Source: IMCC45349 sp047219225
GTDB taxonomy: Bacteria > Bacteroidota > Bacteroidia > Flavobacteriales > Flavobacteriaceae
Assembly: GCF_047219225.1 (NCBI RefSeq)
Contig: NZ_CP178208.1
Span: forward strand, 1,612,001 to 1,676,000
Direction of reading: 5' to 3'
Length of the DNA stretch: 64,000 bases
The notes below the pieces were generated by a model. It was given only the letters and a program-made list of their open reading frames with translations, was not told the DNA's origin and ran no database searches. Position 1 is the first letter of the stretch; every line of letters starts with the position of its first letter. A program made the translations under genes and the position numbers. Below, in pieces: positions 43,187-51,153 of the stretch.

Positions 43187-43693
43187 TTAGTTTAATGTTC
43201 TAAAATATTCTAATACAGCTCTGGCTTCCTCCTCAGTTAGGTTTTGGTTAGCCATAGGTGAACCGTTAAATTCAATTAATAAACTTTTTGCTAAAGCATC
43301 TTTACTTACCATTTCTTCTGGGTTAAGAATCATGTTCATAATCCACTCTGGAGTTCTTCTTTTCAAAATGCCATCTGGAGCAGGTCCAATAAATTTTTTC
43401 CCAGCTTTGTGACAAGCAGTACACATTTTTTTAAATACTTGCTCACCTTTTGTAGCCATTGCTTGGTCTATATCAGCTCCAAGTGTAATCGACTTAATAG
43501 GTCCTACACCTTTAGTTGTTAAATCAATAGTTTGAGATGGTTTAGTTGTTTTTTTCTTCTCAACTTTTTTCTCAGTTTTCTGAGTTTTTAATTTCACTTT
43601 AGTTGATTCTTTCTTCTTTTCTTCTTCACCACCTCCACAACTAATTAAGATTAGGGTACAGATTAGAGTTAAAATTTTTAGTGTTGACTTCAT
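43187..43693 (-). CDS. Lipoprotein c-type cytochrome, likely electron donor to NosZ
   Basis: A 168-residue protein read from the ATG at 43693. The frame is open to a TTG at 43714, but that codon lies inside the -7 box. The lipobox is ILISC (Cys19), followed by a Lys/Glu/Thr-rich tether (about 22-52) and a single-haem class I domain with CTACH at 91-95 and candidate axial Met residues at NPEEM and GSPM. As first gene of the nos operon and anchored like NosZ, it is well placed to pass electrons to CuA. The donor role is inference. Confidence 0.88.
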   Translation of the reverse strand: MKSTLKILTLICTLILISCGGGEEEKKKESTKVKLKTQKTEKKVEKKKTTKPSQTIDLTTKGVGPIKSITLGADIDQAMATKGEQVFKKMCTACHKAGKKFIGPAPDGILKRRTPEWIMNMILNPEEMVSKDALAKSLLIEFNGSPMANQNLTEEEARAVLEYFRTLN

Positions 43694-43711
43694 AATTATA
43701 GTATTTAACAG

Positions 43712-43786
43712 CAAAAATATAATCTTGTTAAGAGTTAAAATATGACAAAAATCATATTTAAGATAAAAGAGTCTTTTTTATATTTG
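43712..43786. promoter_or_regulatory. Divergent nos / rrf2 promoter region with one shared palindrome
   Basis: The palindrome AAATATGA CAAAAA TCATATTT (43738-43759, TGA-N6-TCA) is centred at 43748.5. On the minus strand the -7 box TATTTTTG (43712-43719) ends 36.5 bp from that centre; on the plus strand TATATTTG (43779-43786) ends 37.5 bp away. The site thus occupies a class II activator position for both directions. It may bind a CRP/FNR-type protein or the Rrf2 protein itself. Confidence 0.65.
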
Positions 43787-43809
43787 AAAAAATTTTAAAT
43801 TCAATTCTA

Positions 43810-44241
43810 TTGTTTTCAAAAACATCTAAATACGCAATTAAAGCTGTTCTTTTTTTAGCAGTGAATTCTTCAGAAAAAAAGAGGGTTATGGTTAAAGAGA
43901 TAGCAGAACCTATAAATGTTCCACAAGCATATATAGCTAAGTTATTACAAAAGCTATCTAGAGAAGGATTGATATCTTCTGCTAGAGGACCTAAAGGAGG
44001 CTTTTATTTAAATGAGTTTGATAGAAAACAAACAATTATGAATATTATAGCTGCTATAGATGATGAGAATAAGTTTAACTCGTGTTTATTAAGCTTAGAG
44101 AGTTGCAATTCTGAAAAACCTTGCCCTTTGCATAATATGGCAAGTCATTTACGTACCGAACTTATAGGTAATTTAGGTGGTAAGTCTATTCAAGAAATAG
44201 CTAATGAAGTAAAAGAGGGAAGAGCTTTTTTACCGTTATAG
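43810..44241 (+). CDS. Rrf2-family regulator, NsrR-like, TTG start
   Basis: A 143-residue Rrf2 protein. The start is a TTG, since the next residues FSKTSKYAIKAVLFLA match the family N-terminus and no ATG is near. The winged helix contains MVKEIAEPINVPQAYIAKLLQKLSREGLI (27-55) and RGPKGGFYL. Three cysteines at 92, 99 and 105 (SCLLSLESCNSEKPCP) correspond to the Fe-S ligands of NsrR/IscR-type sensors. A cluster-based NO or redox sensor controlling the divergent nos operon is the natural reading. Whether it binds the shared palindrome is untested. Confidence 0.88.
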   Translation: MFSKTSKYAIKAVLFLAVNSSEKKRVMVKEIAEPINVPQAYIAKLLQKLSREGLISSARGPKGGFYLNEFDRKQTIMNIIAAIDDENKFNSCLLSLESCNSEKPCPLHNMASHLRTELIGNLGGKSIQEIANEVKEGRAFLPL

Positions 44242-44784
44242 TTAAAAATAAACTCTAATAAAAGGCATCCAAGGGTCAGCGTAAATACTCTTTTGTTGGT
44301 CGTATAAAACATCATACCTAAACCCAACAGTTACGTTTCCACTTCTATATCCAGCACCCAAAAATAAGGCTGGATACCAGTAGTTTTCGTTTCTAGTACC
44401 AATATTGCGTTCCCATTTTCTGTCAACGTTTAGTTGTTCAAATTCTGTTGATAATTGTAGTTCATTGATTGGGTTGTATAAGCCAATTAAGCTACCTCCT
44501 AAAATTGTAGATTTGTAAAAATCTTCTTGTTTATTATATGTACCATTTAAACCAATACCAAATGCAATGTCATCATTAAATTGATAAATGGCACTTGGAG
44601 CTATTGTGCCACTAAAAAAGCCATCGCCAAAACTTAATCCTAAACCACCACCAAAACTTACATGTTCCCAAAAATTTGAATTTGAAGTTGAGTTTTGACT
44701 AAATGAGGTTGAAGACATCGAAAAAAAACAGAAAATTGTTACTAATAAATTTAATTTTAGGCTGTTTTTTTGAAGATTTTTCAT
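44242..44784 (-). CDS. Outer-membrane beta-barrel protein
   Basis: A 180-residue exported protein (signal peptide about 1-29, ending TSFSQ). It has strand repeats such as VSFGGGLGLSFGDGFFSGTIAPSA and GAGYRSGNVTVGFRYDVLY and an aromatic C-terminus (FIRVYF), consistent with a small barrel. In Flavobacteria this neighbour of sucA is often mislabelled an alpha-ketoglutarate decarboxylase; no catalytic residues are visible. It abuts the convergent rrf2 gene with no gap and is divergent from sucA. Confidence 0.8.
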   Translation of the reverse strand: MKNLQKNSLKLNLLVTIFCFFSMSSTSFSQNSTSNSNFWEHVSFGGGLGLSFGDGFFSGTIAPSAIYQFNDDIAFGIGLNGTYNKQEDFYKSTILGGSLIGLYNPINELQLSTEFEQLNVDRKWERNIGTRNENYWYPALFLGAGYRSGNVTVGFRYDVLYDQQKSIYADPWMPFIRVYF

Positions 44785-44901
44785 AATGAGCTAAATTAAT
44801 ATACATTTATCGTCATAAAAATAGTAAAAACGTATCAGTTTTTACTAAAAATTGTATTTTTGAAAAAATTTTCTCGATAAGAAAATGTCTCAATTAAAAT
44901 A

Positions 44902-47661
44902 ATGGATAAATATTCCTTTTTAAACGCAGCACATACAGCATACTTTGCTGATTTATACGACCAATATTTACAAAACCCTGATTCTGTAGAACCAAGTTGG
45001 AGAGCCTTTTTTCAAGGTTATGACTTTGGTAGTGAAAACTATGGATTAGAAGGTGAAATTGTAGAAGGCGTTTCTGCTCAAATACCAGAACAACTTCAAA
45101 AAGAATTTCAAGTTGTTAATTTAATAGATGGCTACAGAACTAGAGGGCATTTATTTACTAAAACGAATCCTGTTAGAGATCGTAGAAAATATGCTCCAAC
45201 ATTAGAGATTGAAAACTTTGGTTTAAATCAAAAAGATTTAGATGAGGTTTTTAATGCTGGAGAAATTCTTGGTATTGGACCTCAAACACTTCGTGAAATT
45301 CGTAAGCATTTAGAAGCTATTTACTGTGATGCTATTGGTATAGAGTATATGTATATTCGTAAACCAGAAGAAAGACAGTGGATTCAAGATAAGCTAAATA
45401 TAAATGATAATCATACAAACTTTACAGTAGAGCAAAAAAAGCATATACTTAGAAAGTTAAATGAAGCTGTTTCCTTTGAGAATTTTTTACATACTAAATA
45501 TGTAGGGCAAAAGCGCTTTTCGTTAGAAGGGGGAGAATCTTTAATACCTGCTTTAGATGCAGTTATTGAAAGAGCTGCTGCTTATGGTGTGAAAGAGTTT
45601 GTTATGGGAATGGCACATAGAGGTCGTTTAAGTACTTTAACAAACATATTTGGAAAGTCGGCTAAAGACATTTTTAGTGAATTTGATGGAAAGGATTATG
45701 AAGAGAAAGTATTTGATGGTGATGTAAAGTATCATTTAGGCTGGACGAGTGATCGTGTTACAGATAATGGTAATCAAATTAACTTGAGTATTGCGCCAAA
45801 TCCATCACATTTAGAAACTGTAGGTGCAGTAGTAGAAGGAATAACTCGTGCAAAACAAGATAAGTACTATGCTGATGATTTTAGTAAAGTACTGCCTATA
45901 GTAGTGCATGGTGATGCAGCAATTGCTGGACAAGGTCTTGTTTACGAAGTTGTACAAATGGCTAAGTTAGACGGTTATAAAACTAATGGAACCGTTCATA
46001 TTGTTGTAAATAATCAAGTTGGATTTACAACCAACTATTTAGATGCACGCTCAAGTACATATTGTACAGATGTTGGTAAGGTGACACTATCTCCAGTTAT
46101 GCACGTTAATGCAGATGATGCTGAAGCAGTGGTTCATGCAATGTTGTTTGCATTGGATTTTAGAATGCAGTTTAAGCGTGATGTATTTATAGATTTACTT
46201 GGCTATAGAAAGTATGGTCATAATGAAGGTGATGAGCCCCGTTTTACACAACCGAAGTTATATAAAGCAATAGCTAAACATAAAAACCCTAGAGATATTT
46301 ATGCTGAAAAGTTAATTTCTCAAGGTGTTATTGATCAAGCCTATGTTAAGAAGCTTGAAACAGATTACAAAGCTTCACTAGAAGAAGAACTTGAAACATC
46401 TAGAAAGCAAGATAAAACAGTAATTACACCTTTTATGCAAGATGCTTGGGTTGATTATCCAAGAGCGAAAAAGGATGAAATGCTTTCTTCAGTAGATACA
46501 ACATATCCTAAGGAGAAGTTAGCGACTATTGCTAACGTTATTTCTAATTTACCAGAAGACAAAAAGTTTATACGTAAAATTGAACGTCTAGTACAATCTA
46601 GAAAAACAATGTACGAACAAGATAAACTTGATTGGGCAATGGCTGAGCATTTAGCTTATGGTTCGTTACTTGAGGAAGGTTTTGATGTTCGAATTTCTGG
46701 ACAAGATGTTGAGCGTGGAACATTCTCGCATCGTCATGCAGTAGTAAAAGTAGAAGATAGTGAAGAAGAAATTTTATTGCTTAATAATATAAGTGATAAG
46801 CAAGGTAATTTTTATATCTATAATTCTTTACTTTCAGAATATGGTGTTTTAGGTTTTGATTATGGTTATGCTATGGCAAGTCCAAAAACATTAGGTATTT
46901 GGGAAGCGCAATTTGGAGACTTTAGTAATGGAGCACAAATTATGATTGATCAATACATTTCTTCTGGAGAAGATAAATGGAAAACACCAAATGGAATAGT
47001 AATGCTTTTACCTCATGGCTATGAAGGTCAAGGAGCAGAACATTCTTCTGCTAGAATGGAGCGTTACCTTCAGTTGTGTTCTAGAGATAATATGTTTATT
47101 GCAGACTGTACTACACCTGCAAATATGTTTCACTTGTTACGTAGACAGATGAAAGCTAATTATAGAAAACCATTAATAGTATTTACTCCTAAGAGTTTAC
47201 TTAGGCATCCAAGTGCTGTGTCTACTGTAGATGAGTTTGCTAATGGAGGTTTTCAAATGTTAATAGACGACGAAAAAGCAAAAGCAGCTAAAGTTAAATC
47301 ACTAGTTTTTGTTACAGGTAAATTCTATTACGACTTATTAGAAGAACAAGAAAAATTAGGTAGAGAAGATGTTGCTTTGGTTAGAATAGAGCAGTTATTT
47401 CCATTACCAATTGAAGATATAAAAGCTATATTATCTAAGTACAAAAATGCTGATGATATAGTTTGGGCTCAAGAGGAACCAAGAAATATGGGAGCTTACA
47501 GCCATATGATGATGCAATTGGATGAAGCAAGAATGTGGAGGGCAGCTACAAGAAGACCTTATAGTGCTCCTGCAGCAGGTAGTTCAACAAGATCAAAAAG
47601 ACGTCATAAAGAAGTTATAGACTTCGTTTTTGATAAAACAAAAGATAATCAACGTAGATAA
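44902..47661 (+). CDS. sucA: 2-oxoglutarate dehydrogenase E1 component
   Basis: A 919-residue thiamine-diphosphate decarboxylase of the TCA cycle. The N-terminal peptide YSFLNAAHTAYFADLYDQYLQ resembles the E2-binding tail, and HRGRLSTLTNIFGKSAKDIF (about 233-252) and the TPP region VHGDAAIAGQGLVYEV and VNNQVGFTTNYLDARSS (near 370) are conserved. The C-terminal transketolase-like part includes LPHGYEGQGAEHSSARMERYL. A -7 box TATTTTTG lies at 44855-44862. It is followed after 31 bases by sucB. Confidence 0.96.
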   Translation: MDKYSFLNAAHTAYFADLYDQYLQNPDSVEPSWRAFFQGYDFGSENYGLEGEIVEGVSAQIPEQLQKEFQVVNLIDGYRTRGHLFTKTNPVRDRRKYAPTLEIENFGLNQKDLDEVFNAGEILGIGPQTLREIRKHLEAIYCDAIGIEYMYIRKPEERQWIQDKLNINDNHTNFTVEQKKHILRKLNEAVSFENFLHTKYVGQKRFSLEGGESLIPALDAVIERAAAYGVKEFVMGMAHRGRLSTLTNIFGKSAKDIFSEFDGKDYEEKVFDGDVKYHLGWTSDRVTDNGNQINLSIAPNPSHLETVGAVVEGITRAKQDKYYADDFSKVLPIVVHGDAAIAGQGLVYEVVQMAKLDGYKTNGTVHIVVNNQVGFTTNYLDARSSTYCTDVGKVTLSPVMHVNADDAEAVVHAMLFALDFRMQFKRDVFIDLLGYRKYGHNEGDEPRFTQPKLYKAIAKHKNPRDIYAEKLISQGVIDQAYVKKLETDYKASLEEELETSRKQDKTVITPFMQDAWVDYPRAKKDEMLSSVDTTYPKEKLATIANVISNLPEDKKFIRKIERLVQSRKTMYEQDKLDWAMAEHLAYGSLLEEGFDVRISGQDVERGTFSHRHAVVKVEDSEEEILLLNNISDKQGNFYIYNSLLSEYGVLGFDYGYAMASPKTLGIWEAQFGDFSNGAQIMIDQYISSGEDKWKTPNGIVMLLPHGYEGQGAEHSSARMERYLQLCSRDNMFIADCTTPANMFHLLRRQMKANYRKPLIVFTPKSLLRHPSAVSTVDEFANGGFQMLIDDEKAKAAKVKSLVFVTGKFYYDLLEEQEKLGREDVALVRIEQLFPLPIEDIKAILSKYKNADDIVWAQEEPRNMGAYSHMMMQLDEARMWRAATRRPYSAPAAGSSTRSKRRHKEVIDFVFDKTKDNQRR

Positions 47662-47692
47662 AAAACAAAACACAAACTAAAATACAAGAATA

Positions 47693-48904
47693 ATGATTTT
47701 AGAAATGAAAGTTCCTTCACCAGGAGAGTCAATCACAGAAGTTGAAATAGCTGAATGGTTAGTGCAAGATGGAGATTATGTAGAAAAAGATCAAGCAATA
47801 GCCGAGGTTGATAGTGATAAAGCAACGCTAGAACTTCCTGCAGAAGCTAGTGGAACAATTACTCTTAAAGCTGAAGAAGGTGATGCGGTTGAGGTTGGAG
47901 CTATAGTATGTTTAATTGATACTAGTGCTGCAAAACCAGAAGGTGATGCACCAGCAAAAGAAGAGGCAAAACCAGAAGCTGTTAAAGAAGCACCTAAAGC
48001 TCCAGCAGTAGCAGAGTCAAAAACGTATGCAACTGGAACTGCAAGTCCAGCGGCAAAGAAAGTTTTAGCTGAAAAAGGTATTGCTGCTAGTGAAGTAAAA
48101 GGAACTGGTAAAGATGGACGTATAACTAAAGAAGATGCTGTAAATGCAGTACCTTCTATGGGAACACCAACAGGAGGAAGTAGAGGTACTTCTAGAAGTA
48201 AAATGTCTATGTTACGTCGTAAAGTAGCAGAGCGTCTTGTTGAAGCAAAAAACACTACAGCAATGTTAACTACTTTTAACGAAGTAGATATGTCTCCAAT
48301 ATTTGCATTACGAAAAGAGTATAAAGAAGCCTTTAAAGCTAAACATGGTGTAAGTTTAGGATTTATGTCTTTCTTTACATTAGCAGTTGTAAGAGCATTA
48401 AAAATGTATCCTGCTGTTAACTCAATGATTGATGGTAAGGAAATGCTTAGCTATGATTTTTGTGATATAAGTATAGCTGTATCTGGACCAAAAGGATTAA
48501 TGGTACCAGTAATTAGAAATGCTGAAAACTTAACATTTAGAGGTGTTGAAGCCGAAGTGAAAAGGTTGGCATTAAGAGCAAGAGATGGTCAAATTACAGT
48601 CGATGAAATGACTGGAGGAACATTTACTATTTCTAATGGAGGTGTATTTGGAAGTATGTTATCAACTCCTATTATTAACCCTCCACAAAGTGGAATTTTA
48701 GGAATGCATAATATTGTAGAACGTCCAGTTGCTATAGATGGTAAAGTAGAAATTAGACCAATTATGTATGTTGCATTATCTTATGACCATAGAATTATTG
48801 ATGGTAGAGAATCTGTAGGTTTCTTAGTTGCAGTTAAAGAAGCTTTAGAAAACCCAACAGAATTATTAATGGATAATGAAATTAAAAAAGCATTAGAGTT
48901 ATAA
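47693..48904 (+). CDS. sucB: Dihydrolipoamide succinyltransferase (E2 of 2-oxoglutarate dehydrogenase)
   Basis: A 403-residue E2. The lipoyl domain (1-75) has the lipoylated Lys in EVDSDKATLELPAEASG. An Ala/Pro/Lys-rich linker (about 78-112) follows, then the peripheral-subunit-binding domain ASPAAKKVLAEKGI through TGKDGRITKEDA, and the catalytic domain with ALSYDHRIIDGRESVGFL (His and Asp of the acyltransfer site, near 365-380). It forms an operon with sucA; the E3 gene is elsewhere. Confidence 0.96.
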   Translation: MILEMKVPSPGESITEVEIAEWLVQDGDYVEKDQAIAEVDSDKATLELPAEASGTITLKAEEGDAVEVGAIVCLIDTSAAKPEGDAPAKEEAKPEAVKEAPKAPAVAESKTYATGTASPAAKKVLAEKGIAASEVKGTGKDGRITKEDAVNAVPSMGTPTGGSRGTSRSKMSMLRRKVAERLVEAKNTTAMLTTFNEVDMSPIFALRKEYKEAFKAKHGVSLGFMSFFTLAVVRALKMYPAVNSMIDGKEMLSYDFCDISIAVSGPKGLMVPVIRNAENLTFRGVEAEVKRLALRARDGQITVDEMTGGTFTISNGGVFGSMLSTPIINPPQSGILGMHNIVERPVAIDGKVEIRPIMYVALSYDHRIIDGRESVGFLVAVKEALENPTELLMDNEIKKALEL

Positions 48905-48914
48905 TAAATAGTAT

Positions 48915-48935
48915 TTATTATTATTATTATTATTA
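48915..48935. repeat. (TTA)7 microsatellite after sucB
   Basis: Seven tandem TTA units lie directly between the sucB stop and the terminator. Being intergenic, copy-number change would have little coding effect. Confidence 0.9.
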
Positions 48936-48963
48936 AAAAAGGCAGCCATTGGCTGCCTTTTTT
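48935..48963. terminator. Bidirectional terminator between sucB and a small convergent gene
   Basis: A perfect 13-bp stem AAAAAAGGCAGCC / GGCTGCCTTTTTT with an ATT loop; T-runs on both sides. Confidence 0.88.
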
Positions 48964-49066
48964 AATATAAACTAACTAAAACATTAAAAGAGAGTACTAT
49001 TAAAACAATACTAATTAAAAGTATAAATAGTACTTTAGTTTTTAAATCCTTGTTGTTGTTTTCCAT
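48962..49066 (-). CDS. Predicted 34-residue single-span membrane protein
   Basis: An open frame too short for routine gene calling: a charged N-terminus MENNNKDLKTK, then one hydrophobic helix (about residues 12-33, VLFILLISIVLIVLSFNVLV) and the stop. The stop abuts a bidirectional terminator, as expected for a real gene convergent with sucB. Evidence is the composition and the terminator placement; the promoter is unclear (AAAATTTG two bases before the ATG). The function is unknown. Confidence 0.5.
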   Translation of the reverse strand: MENNNKDLKTKVLFILLISIVLIVLSFNVLVSLY

Positions 49067-49230
49067 GTCAAATTTTATGAGGCAAAAAAAGTGAGATGGG
49101 ATTGTTTAATTTGAAAGCCTCGAACCACGAATGATCCAAGGCTTTCTTAATTCTCCCTAAGAACTAATTAATAGCACTGTAAAAATCTGAAATAAATAAA
49201 TACCAAACAATACGTAGAAATACGTATTTT
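49067..49230. other. Spacer with two hairpins between the small gene and the response regulator
   Basis: No gene is visible. GAAAGCCT (49113-49120) pairs with AGGCTTTC (49139-49146) around an 18-nt loop. A second hairpin AATACGT / ACGTATT (49209-49228) is followed by T6 on the plus strand. Neither matches a known riboswitch by eye. Confidence 0.4.
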
Positions 49231-49857
49231 TTAAATTAAGTAAATCTCGTATTCTTTAGCAAAAAGTGATAAGCTACTATGCTTTGGTTCCAGGTTTAAC
49301 TTTCTGATAATATGGCTTTTATGTTTCTCTACAGTCCTGCTTGATATGCTTAAAATGTCACCAATTTCCTTAGCAGTCTTATTTTGAGCGATAAAAGAGA
49401 GGACTCTTTTTTCTGCATTTGTCAAATCATTAATTGATTCTGGAGGTTTGTTAGGTGCTAAGTAATCAATTAGCTCAGGACTAAAATATGGTGTGTTGTT
49501 TTGAACAGAAGAAATACAGTTTTCAATTTCTGTTAATGCAAACTCTTTTAATACATATCCAAATACATTTAGCTCTTTTGCTTTTTTGTATAGATTAATG
49601 TCTTTTTCAAAAGTAATAAGCACTATTTTAGTTTTAACGTTTTTTACGTTACACTCTTCGGCAATTTCAATACCAGTTTTAAAAGGCATTTTAATATCTA
49701 GAATGGCTATATCTGGTTTGTGTTTTATAATCAGATTATAGGCTTCTTTTCCGTCAACAGCACTATCTATTACATTGTATTTTTTTTCAAGTAAAAAGTC
49801 TTTTAATCCTTTTAAAACTAAAGGATGATCGTCTGCTATTATTATTGAAGAATTCAT
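49231..49857 (-). CDS. NarL/FixJ-type response regulator (LuxR HTH)
   Basis: A 208-residue two-component output protein. The receiver domain has the acidic pair DD at 9-10 and the phospho-acceptor Asp54 in AILDIKMP, with the conserved Lys in YVLKEF. The C-terminal LuxR-type helix-turn-helix (about 140-205) reads LTNAEKRVLSFIAQNKTAKEI and SSRTVEKHKSHIIRKL. No sensor kinase is adjacent, so it is an orphan. It follows a retropepsin-like protease gene by 21 bases and may be co-transcribed with it. Confidence 0.92.
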   Translation of the reverse strand: MNSSIIIADDHPLVLKGLKDFLLEKKYNVIDSAVDGKEAYNLIIKHKPDIAILDIKMPFKTGIEIAEECNVKNVKTKIVLITFEKDINLYKKAKELNVFGYVLKEFALTEIENCISSVQNNTPYFSPELIDYLAPNKPPESINDLTNAEKRVLSFIAQNKTAKEIGDILSISSRTVEKHKSHIIRKLNLEPKHSSLSLFAKEYEIYLI

Positions 49858-49878
49858 TAAAAAAATCTATGGATGTAA

Positions 49879-50316
49879 TTAAAGCTTAAGATATAAATAT
49901 TTTTTTTCGTAATCTATAATTGCTTTCCCTTTTTTTAAAATATCTGCCCCAATAATTCCATCAACAGGTTTGGAATTATGAGTTGTAAGTGCAGTATTAA
50001 CATGTGTAAGGTCAAAAATTACAATTGATACTTTTTTTTGTTTCCATTTACCAATCTTTAAAGTATTGTTTTTAGATATTTTAGTATCCATGTTTATAGC
50101 TCCAGCTCCTGCAGCTTTAACTTCAGATTCTTCAGTTTTAAGATTAAATCTTTCAATGTAATCATAACCAATACAAGAGTTTGAAGCTCCAGTATCCAAA
50201 ATAAATAATCCTTTTGTGCTATTTATTTTTGCAATGATTTCAAAATGATTAGTCTTAGTTAAATGGAGTTTAACTTTGGTGTATCCTTGATCTATTAAAA
50301 ATGATTGCAGTGTCAT
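49879..50316 (-). CDS. Retropepsin-like aspartic protease (clan AA)
   Basis: A 145-residue protein with the aspartic-protease motif LFILDTGASNSCIG (37-50; catalytic Asp41) and the second hydrophobic-hydrophobic-Gly block GIIGADILKKGKAIIDY near 120-137. One catalytic Asp per chain means a homodimer is needed. No signal peptide is seen, so it is probably cytoplasmic. A -7 box TAGGTTTG precedes it. The substrate is unknown. Confidence 0.85.
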   Translation of the reverse strand: MTLQSFLIDQGYTKVKLHLTKTNHFEIIAKINSTKGLFILDTGASNSCIGYDYIERFNLKTEESEVKAAGAGAINMDTKISKNNTLKIGKWKQKKVSIVIFDLTHVNTALTTHNSKPVDGIIGADILKKGKAIIDYEKKYLYLKL

Positions 50317-50371
50317 TGTAATTTTTTTTCAAACCTACGATATTTTCAATATAGTTTTACCAGCAAAAACT

Positions 50372-50386
50372 TATTTTTGCAAAATG
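50372..50386 (+). promoter_or_regulatory. Leaderless-type promoter of tatD
   Basis: TATTTTTG (50372-50379), 4 nt, then ATG at 50384. Confidence 0.6.
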
Positions 50387-51151
50387 ATTATTACAGATAC
50401 ACATACACATTTATATAGCGAAGCATTTGATGATGATAGGTCGGAAATGATTAAGCGTGCCATTGAAAATGGTGTTTCTCGTTTTTTTATACCTGCTATA
50501 GATTCTACATATACTAAGTCAATGCTTCAATTGGAAAAAGATTTCCCTGAAAATGTTTTTTTAATGATGGGATTACACCCAACCCATGTAAAAGAAAATT
50601 ATGAAGAAGAGTTAAGTCATGTTGAAGAAATGTTTGCTCAAAGATCTTTTTGTGCTGTAGGTGAAATTGGAATTGATTTGTATTGGGATAAAACAACATT
50701 AGCAATTCAGCAAGATGCATTTAAAAGACAAATACAACTTGCTAAAAAATATAAACTCCCAATAGTAATACATTGTAGAGAAGCTTTTGATGAAATATTT
50801 GATGTGTTAGAAGGAGAGAAAAGCGAAGATTTATTTGGAATTTTTCATTGTTTTACTGGAACGATTGAACAAGCAAAAAGAGCAATATCCTTTAATATGA
50901 AATTAGGAATTGGAGGTGTTGTTACTTTTAAAAATGGGAAAATAGATAAGTTTTTAAATCAAATAGATTTAAAACATATAGTTTTAGAAACCGATTCACC
51001 ATATTTGGCACCAAAGCCATATAGAGGTAAACGTAATGAAAGTAGTTATATAGTTAACGTAATAAATAAATTGTCTGAAATTTATGAGTTACCAATAGAA
51101 AAAATTGCCGAAATTACGACAGCAAATTCAAAAGAAGTATTTAGTATTTAA
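50384..51151 (+). CDS. tatD: TatD-family metal-dependent deoxyribonuclease
   Basis: A 255-residue TIM-barrel hydrolase. The metal ligands are DTHTHLY at residues 5-11, the Glu in AVGEIGIDLYWDKT (near 92), His in VIHCREA, His in GIFHCFTG, and Asp in VLETDSPYLAPKP. TatD enzymes have 3'-5' exonuclease activity and roles in DNA repair. The ansA gene starts 2 bases after the stop. Confidence 0.93.
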   Translation: MIITDTHTHLYSEAFDDDRSEMIKRAIENGVSRFFIPAIDSTYTKSMLQLEKDFPENVFLMMGLHPTHVKENYEEELSHVEEMFAQRSFCAVGEIGIDLYWDKTTLAIQQDAFKRQIQLAKKYKLPIVIHCREAFDEIFDVLEGEKSEDLFGIFHCFTGTIEQAKRAISFNMKLGIGGVVTFKNGKIDKFLNQIDLKHIVLETDSPYLAPKPYRGKRNESSYIVNVINKLSEIYELPIEKIAEITTANSKEVFSI

Positions 51152-51153
51152 AA

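Noticed and set aside
47791..48255. A 154-codon open frame antisense to sucB
   Set aside because: It is a shadow of the Ala/Pro/Lys-rich linker and lipoyl-domain coding sequence; it has low-complexity Ala/Ser composition and no promoter.
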